From Datisca glomerata (lineage: Eukaryota > Streptophyta > Magnoliopsida > Cucurbitales > Datiscaceae), in the NCBI GenBank assembly GCA_003255025.1, contig QANY01013423.1, positions 1,787,779-1,851,778 of the forward strand: a stretch of 64,000 nt of DNA. Direction: 5' to 3'. The number at the start of each line of letters is the position of its first letter. The stretch's first letter is position 1. A model generated the notes under the pieces. That model did no database searches and was not told the DNA's origin. It saw only the letters and a program-made list of their open reading frames with translations. Shown in pieces: positions 57,700 through 64,000 of the stretch. The position numbers and the translations under genes are program-made.

Positions 57700-60120
57700 A
57701 AGAAGACTAAGATTCATCCACAATGATGTCCCAGCAGCAGGAGGGTCATTCGCAGCGCCCTCAGTATCCTACGCGATGAACATACTAGCTTCTTCAGGAG
57801 GTGGGATTTCGGCCTCCTCAGAAGCAGGAACATCCTCGGCAGTGGCTGGGGGAAGGTTCTCATTTTCATCCTTATACTCGGCAAGGTAAACCTTCTTTTC
57901 GACCTTGTCAAAGAGAGCTTGGTAAATATCACCAGTCTCCTCATCTCTTCGCCCGGCCTCCTCTCAGGCAGTTTCAACAGCGACCAACTTCTCTTCTACA
58001 ATTTAAATTTAAAAAAAAAAAGAGTTTGGCAACTCTCGGACTCCTCAAAGGCCTCTTTCGTAGCCCTCAATGACTCTTTAAGCTAGGAATGCTCTACTAC
58101 CATGACCGCTGCCCCCCGATCTAACTTTTCAACAACATTTTAGAGCCCAGCTTCTCTTTTAGAGAGTTGTTCGATTCCAGTCCTCTAAGTCTTGAGAACC
58201 ATGTGGTTGCTCTCGATCTCCCTCTTCCACTGAGCAACAGTCTGATCCTTGTCCAGGAAGTGCTTAGGAAGACCGTTGTGGAAGATAATGGCCTGAAAAA
58301 TATAAAAGGCAACACCGCTCAGTAAAATAAAGATGGAAAATAAAGAAACACAGGAAAATGAGGAAAAGGGAATACCTTTATCAAACCATGGCTTAGGGAA
58401 TAGAGCTAGTTCCCAACGGACATGTTGTGAGTGGCTGCCATGTCTATGTATGACTAGACCCTGCGAAGCATAATGTGAGTTGAGCGGTGGTCACCTAGGA
58501 AGTTGACGGAAGCGGGGACCTAGGGGATCCCATGAAAATGCTTTCATCTCCACCAGGAAGGGTCTTTGCCCACTCCTTGGGAACCAAAAGGCTGGACGGG
58601 AGTCATATCCCATTGTGTAGGAGGCGGAGGGGAAAGACGCCACTGGGAAGTCTCAGCCACAAAAGAAGGACCAGGAGAAATGATCGAGGATGAAGCGAGA
58701 ACAGTAGAAGTCTCGTAGGAAGCAGGAGAAAGGTCCGCTTGGGAAGAGCTCGAAACCTCACGCTGAGGACGGACGTTCCTCTCTTCCTCAGCAACATCCC
58801 CAACGATAGCACTCCTTAGACACGCGTGCCTCTACATAACGCTCACTAAAAAGTTATGAAGCGGACATTCCCGTCTTGCGTCTTCCCATTCAGACCCAAG
58901 AGAAACGGAAGTACTAGAAACGAGAATTGGAGACTGTAAATCAAGAGTACCTAGTGGAATTTCAAGAAAAGATGTGGATGGCTACGCTAAGGATAGAGGC
59001 ACTGCATTAAGAGGTGAAGCTTGGTTGTCTTCCAGGATGAATGCGATGTGGATTTCTCATCTCGGGTCTAAGAGATCGTCACAATCTCGTCCACGGATGC
59101 TAAATGCAACAATTATCTTTTCCCTTAACTACTGGGATAGATAGGGAGGTTTGTTCCTTTTGTTATCTACAAAACAAACAAAAAGAAAGAAAGTTAGCAA
59201 AAATAAACAAGATAAAAATAAAAAATAAAATAAAAAATGGAAAGCAAAGAAATGGGAATTGGAGCTTCGGTGACTTACGGTAGACTCCCCATCTAGGGGG
59301 AATCATCAAGCGACCATCACCACCCAAGTTCCCTCATATCTAGAGATTATCCCGTTCCCAGCTGTTGTCCCCTTTTGGGATCCCAATTATCATTTTCCTT
59401 CTCTCAGCACCGGGGCGAGGGGCCAGATAGTAACACTCAAACTCAGCGCGATACTTGATGATGTAGCACGCCCTATGTTCATCTACTTCTAAATTTAAAC
59501 CATGTCTCCTATCAAGGCTTCAAAATTGAGTAAATCCTATATGAACTAGGGGTAAACTGCGACAAAGCTAATATACAGGTGTGGAAGAATTCTTGAAAAA
59601 AAATGGAGAAAGGAAGCTTAAGCCCCTAGGCTATGTACACGGGGTTTAAGGTTATTTGGTATGGAGGACTACAGGGGTGGCCTGCGGCCCCACTTTCACC
59701 TAAACCACACACTACGTCGGAGGGAAAGACGTCACGGTGGGAATCTAAAAAATGCTCTAACTCAGCCTGATTTCTAACTAAAGGTACCGTGCGCTTAAAC
59801 TTAGAAGTGTTGCCTCGCGCTATGGATGAAGGAGAAAGGATTTCAGGTAAGAAATTCAGGAAGAAAACGAAGAAGAAGAAGATAGTGAGGGAGAATATCT
59901 TACCACAAGAAGACAAAGATAAGAAAGAATGAAGAAAACGTATCCTTAAATAGATTGTGGACTTGAAAAAGAAAATAAAAAATGCTCCATGAACTTTTGA
60001 TAATGGGAATCTGAAGGGAAGTTTTTGGAAAGACGTGACTGACAAGACTAAACCTTCACATGCGCCAGCAAATGACACGATGGCAGCTGGAAAATGAAAG
60101 AGAGACAAAGCACGCATCAC
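57700..60120 (-). pseudogene. Antisense ORF of the Tat element (gypsy-type transposon domain)
   Basis: On the minus strand, opposite to gag-pol. The first exon (60120 downward) ends with a block KRTVPLVRNQAELEHFLDSH, then VYIA, stop, GLKLPFSIFFQEFF and LALSQFTPSSYRI (59560-59640), and in another frame RACYIIKYRAEFECYYLAPR (about 59410-59470). This resembles the plant Transposase_28 / putative gypsy-type transposon domain. A GTAAGT...TTTTGTAG intron (59278-59167) is visible. Downstream (58100-57715) lies an acidic, coiled-coil-like C-terminus (LFDKVEKKVYLAEYKDENEN). Antisense ORFs of this kind are known from Tat elements; their role is unclear. Broken by stops. Confidence 0.6.
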
Positions 60121-60324
60121 TCAAAATAATCAAAAACGAGAACCGAAGCGTCATCACAGAAAAAACATGCATCCCTCTTGATTGAAATTAACATTATATA
60201 TTTCGTTTGTTATTTCCAAACGAGTCTAGGTTCCCGAGAAAAGACAAGATGATATTCGTAAAAGCGCGTGCAAATTAAAAACTCATCATCATTACACATC
60301 AAAAAGTGAAACCCTATTGAGTGT

Positions 60325-60934
60325 AATGGCGGGAAAATGAAGAGGGAAAAGACCTCCCAAGATATGTGTACAGAAAGAATCAATCCTGAGAGGACGCGTG
60401 GACCATAATCATAACAAGGATTAGGGCTAGAGGGGAAAGGGCACAGAAGCAGAATCCTCGTCAGAATGGGAAAGAGCACAATAGAGGGAATTCTCATCAG
60501 AACGGGAAAGAGCACATAAGCGGGAATCCTCGTCAGAATAGGAAGAGTATAGAAGCAGGAAACCTCATCAGAACGAGAAAAATGGTAAGAAGAATAGCAA
60601 AAACGGAAGAAATAGATCTGAAATGACAGACAACTATATTGACAAGCCACCAAATGGTTGTGACTGATTGGCTCGAAACCACAAGAAATAGCCGAGATGT
60701 TGTGATTGATTGGTGGCCGAGCGAGACAGAAAGGAAAATAGGGTCATACCCAGCAGAATGACCCCCACGAACGGGTGCAATCTCTAGGTATAATGAATAT
60801 CTCATTTTATATTGTTATTTTAATCAAGTCATGAAAATTAGGAAGTTTATATAAAGTCAATGTACTAGAGGAAATGGGGGGACACATTCAATACAACAAG
60901 AAGCACAACTTAGACCATTTTATTCCCTACTCTC

Positions 60935-60975
<41 letters not shown>

Positions 60976-61051
60976 AATACTTATATAAATTAGGCATTAT
61001 CAATATCCCCCCACCTTTGGTCCCTGGCTAAACGAAAAAAAGTCATTTACA
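60325..61051 (+). repeat. Tat 3' LTR
   Basis: About 730 bp, similar to 43779-44394 from GGGAAAA...ACCTC to CATTTACA. It contains about four copies of a 35-40-bp unit (AAAGAGCACAGAAGCGGGAA) at 60440-60570, a TATATAAAG promoter-like stretch (about 60848-60856) and a CTCTCTAT microsatellite (60931-60976). The left end, TGTAATGGCGGG, is a likely TG start. Confidence 0.7.
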
Positions 61052-63480
61052 AGATTATTAGAGGTATACGATTTCTATCCATGTATGTCTCAGATTTAAT
61101 ATATAAATATATAATAGATTCTGATTGAAAGTAATTTTTCAATAAAAAAATTTACGTTCAAAACCGTTACATCGCGTTTATTTTCGTTTTATCGAAAAAC
61201 ATATGATTTGTTTTTAATAAAAATTTTAAAAGTCACCGAAACTCTATTGCGCGTGCGTCAGGTTTTTCAACAATATTATCAACATCTTATACGTTGGTAT
61301 TTTTGTTAGCCCATGTCATGAATGTCTATTACCCACATGACTGAATTGGATTGATTATATTAAAAAACTCAACCAATGTAATACTTACACGTGGATCAAC
61401 TTGGATTAAGTAGCGCTGTTACAAGGATGAATGAATGCATAAAAATTAGAAGTAGATCATCTCCTGTTTTAATAAACAAGAGACTATCTATTCAATCTAC
61501 TCCATTTATTTTGATAGACTGAAGGCGCAAATAATCTATGTTAAGAGACAAAATTCTTAAAAAAAGTTACAATTTTATGAATACACAATGACCAGATCTA
61601 AATCGTGGTAGACATATAAGCGGGACAATTAAATTTAAATCTAACTATCATCATCTCTTATGTTAGATCTAAAACATGAGGGGTTGCGTGTAGACAGAGT
61701 TTATTGAACCACGGTCTTTGCGTGCACTACCGTCTAAATCTTGCCGCTGCGTCGAAACCAATAAGCCGCCACTTCGAAAAAATCCAAAACCTCTGTTCTT
61801 TTCAAAAATGACACGTGTCCATCTTCTCATGGTTGTCCTTCCTTTGTGGTATTCGCGCTGATGGATTTATGTGGCTGTTATTTAAGGTAGCTTTCATTAC
61901 CTGTCGGTGCATTTGCCTCCCACGTCATCTTTATATTATTTTTGTGGGACCTCTCCTTTCGCTCTCACCTTCTGCCATGCGACGACGACTCTGTTTGATT
62001 CTTATGTTTTCAGAACGTGAAGTACACCACCAGAATTCCACACCTTAGAATTTCAAGTGAGAAATATTATTTTCCGGTCAATGTCTTTTTTTTTAAATAT
62101 GGAAAAAATATTCGAAAATAGAATATAAATCACATGCTCATAAGTCATATCTTCCCTTGTTATAAGTATCTAAGTTCCATGTGAGCAAATACATATGGTA
62201 AACAATCTTTGAACTTTCAATTGTCCAGTAAAAATACACGTTTATGGCCAGAGAACAATTCAATACTTACCTCTAATTGAGATTGAAAAAAAATTAATAA
62301 CTGACTATTTTATTGTAAGTATTTAGTGCTACTGTAATGTGTCAATACAGGTAGAGTGTGATCACATTATTACCTCCTCATAATGTTGCGAAAAGATGCA
62401 TGGTTAATGGATTTAGATCTCTACCGTAACAATCGAGACAAATGATATATCTGAACCGTTTGATCATATTTGAACAATTCATTTAATTAAATAAAAAAAT
62501 AAAAAGAATTATTTTTTTATTTAAATAAAGTTAATTTTCATTTTAAACTTACTAGACATAAAATTCATTTCCCATGATTGAGCGGCTTGTGGGACCTTTA
62601 CTAAATTCTTCCCTCCACACACCATGCAGTTGTTATACTGTCCAAGATATTTTTTTAAGTTAGACCAACCACTCGTGATTGTTTGTCCATTTGTTCCATC
62701 CATTCAATTATGTCTATCTTAATTCACTTCTTGTTTACTATATTTGGAACTTATTAACTAACCCCCAATCAATATTAATTCAATTGGGTTTTTGCTTCCC
62801 TTTCCTATGGGTGGATGAACAAAACTACATAAAATTTGATTTTTTTATATTAATTATAAATTTGAGATAATTTAGGTTAGAGTGATCGTCATAAAATAAA
62901 ATTATCAAGAATGATCATTAACGAAACAATTACAACATTGATTTAAGTTCAATTCTGTTAAAAATGAAAGTCTATGAAAATATTTATTCGAGCTATAAAG
63001 ATGACGGTCAATCATGAATAAGATCACCATCTTTAATAACTATGTGAGAGTAAATCAATTATATAAAACTTGATAATATACGAGAATTCATGTCAGTGTT
63101 AAAAATTTAGAAAATGACAACTGATTTTAAAGAGGAAACAACAAATCAAACCTAAATGGAAGAACTTGGCTGAAATTGAATGGAATAATTAATTTATATT
63201 AAAAACAAAGATGAGAGTAGAGAGATGGGCCGGGGGATTTGAAAATTGAGAAGTTCGAGAGAAACGAGGATTATGTGGAGAGGAAGATGGGAACGAAATA
63301 GACAAGAGATAGTAGAGAGAGCACGTCTAAACCTTTTCTAACCACACCGTCTTTTCCTTTTATTTTTTCTTTTTTTCCCCACAATTTATTTATTATTTAT
63401 TATTTCCTCTGGTCTTGTCTCAACTTCCTTTACTTTTCTTCCAAAGAGCCCCACAGCTGACAGCCCCCCCAATCTGTTGG
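61052..63480. other. Intergenic region upstream of the B-box gene
   Basis: AT-rich, no transposon domain recognised. ACACGTGT (61811-61818) is a G-box palindrome about 2 kb upstream of the B-box ATG. The frames 61815-62048 and 62679-62870 show no protein-like features. Confidence 0.45.
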
Positions 63481-63796
63481 CTCCCTCATCATCATCCACC
63501 GCTTAAATTATTCTCTCTCCATCAAATCTTTTTCTTCCATTTCATTGATTCCTTTCCTAGACCACATAATCTTCATGGTCTCCCTTTGATCTCTCCGTCC
63601 CACTCTCGTATCTATATCTCTCTCCTAAATCATTCTCTCTTCCCACATTAACTCTCTAGTCCCTTCAATTGGTTCCCGGCCCCTCTCTCCCCCAATCTTT
63701 AGCTACACATATACGAGCTACAATCTCTCTCCTTTTATTTTCTCCCCCTATTTTAGTATTACCTTAGCCTTACTTCCTCCGTCTGCCGGTATTTTT
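63481..63796 (+). promoter_or_regulatory. CT-rich leader of the B-box gene
   Basis: A strongly pyrimidine-rich stretch leading to the ATG at 63797, typical of a plant 5' untranslated region. The transcription start and TATA box cannot be fixed; AT-rich candidates lie at 63388-63404. Confidence 0.45.
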
Positions 63797-64000
63797 ATGA
63801 CGATGAGAACTAGGGTTTGTGAGCTCTGCAATGACCGAGCGGCTCTTTACTGTGCGTCCGATTCTGCTTTTCTTTGCTTCAACTGCGACTCCAGAGTTCA
63901 CCGTGCTAATTTCTTAGTAGCACGCCATGTTCGTCAACCTCTCTGCTCTGTTTGCAGTGGCTTCGCTGGTACTCATTTCTCCGGCGCCGAAGCCATTCAT
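63797..64000 (+). CDS. BBX32: B-box zinc-finger protein, BBX32-like, N-terminal part
   Basis: The first 68 codons of a gene cut by the window edge. The frame is open to the last base. The B-box runs from residue 8: Cys8, Cys11, Cys19, Asp22, Cys27, Cys30, Asp31, His35 and His44 (VCELCNDRAALYCASDSAF, then CDSRVHRANFLVARH). After it comes LCSVC, without a full second B-box. That single-box form and the SAFLCFNCD wording fit group V BBX proteins, closest to BBX32 as I know it. These are small nuclear cofactors that act in light signalling (Arabidopsis BBX32 works with the HY5/BBX21 pathway). The start is chosen as the first ATG in frame; a second ATG at codon 3 is possible. Assignment to BBX32 within the group is less certain than the B-box itself. 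Confidence 0.85.
   Translation, partial: MTMRTRVCELCNDRAALYCASDSAFLCFNCDSRVHRANFLVARHVRQPLCSVCSGFAGTHFSGAEAIH

Larger units (their letters stand above)
54868..61051 (+). mobile_element. Internally deleted Tat-lineage gypsy element
   Basis: Leader and gag (54868-55935), a direct jump to integrase (from about 56050), a long 3' region with an antisense ORF (57700-60120) and a 3' LTR (60325-61051). Protease, RT and RNase H are deleted. No 5' LTR adjoins it; the related LTR at 43779-44394 is 10 kb away and separated by other elements. Confidence 0.75.

Noticed and set aside
60210..60653. 147-codon antisense frame with hydrophobic stretches
   Set aside because: It lies inside the Tat LTR and its repeats, and the corresponding frame in the other LTR copy is not conserved as a protein.
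61815..62048. Small Cys-rich frame upstream of the B-box gene
   Set aside because: Cysteine spacing fits no family and codon use looks random.
63415..63651. 78-codon frame in the B-box leader as an upstream ORF
   Set aside because: It is a translation of CT-rich leader DNA. A regulatory uORF cannot be supported without transcript data.
1..64000. tRNA or rRNA genes
   Set aside because: I saw no cloverleaf-like A/B box pairs or rRNA motifs; the tRNA-like hits are retroelement primer sites.

Overview
This window is plant nuclear DNA, very probably from a eudicot. It holds a spliced GATA-type transcription factor gene with GT-AG introns (about 21.7 to 25.9 kb, + strand), the first 68 codons of a B-box zinc-finger gene at the right edge (63,797 onward, + strand), and between and around them a dense nest of decayed LTR retrotransposons, AT-rich spacers and minisatellites. 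I cannot name the species. In Arabidopsis the closest relatives I recognise for the two genes (GATA24/ZML1 at At3g21175 and BBX32 at At3g21150) lie close together, so the window looks like a conserved gene neighbourhood inflated by transposons.

Layout. 1 to 7.4 kb: a gypsy LTR present twice (2212-3264 and 3755-4812) around a tRNA-Met primer site and a gag-protease scrap, a purine-rich tract, AT-rich DNA and a 156-bp Tourist-type MITE (7239-7394). 7.5 to 21.0 kb: an antisense copia polymerase split by a 12.3-kb composite Tat-lineage gypsy insertion (8426-20701). Nested inside it are Tekay-type gypsy pieces, another copia-type LTR and an inverted segment. 21.1 to 26.1 kb: the intact GATA gene. 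27.6 to 34.8 kb: an antisense Reina-type chromovirus with target duplications, itself carrying a 2.1-kb sense-strand deletion derivative of the same family. That derivative contains a captured host YTH domain (m6A-reader fold), the most interesting item here. 35.5 to 45.3 kb: a decayed copia element whose gag is interrupted by a pararetrovirus-like fragment and an antisense Tat RNase H fragment, then its long 3' LTR, a solo-like Tat LTR, and the 3' end of another copia. 45.6 kb: one orphan exon of a dipeptidyl-peptidase-IV-like gene. 46 to 52.2 kb: unresolved gene-like pieces and minisatellites, including a 0.9-kb array that switches orientation four times. 52.6 to 54.8 kb: antisense copia. 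54.9 to 61.05 kb: an internally deleted Tat element with an antisense, intron-containing ORF and a 3' LTR. 61 to 63.8 kb: spacer and CT-rich leader of the B-box gene.

Only the GATA gene and the B-box gene look functional. Every retroelement reading frame carries stops, frameshifts or large deletions. Coordinates of LTR ends are firm where TG...CA ends, primer sites or target duplications are quoted, and approximate elsewhere. All family assignments come from reading the sequence, not from searches.
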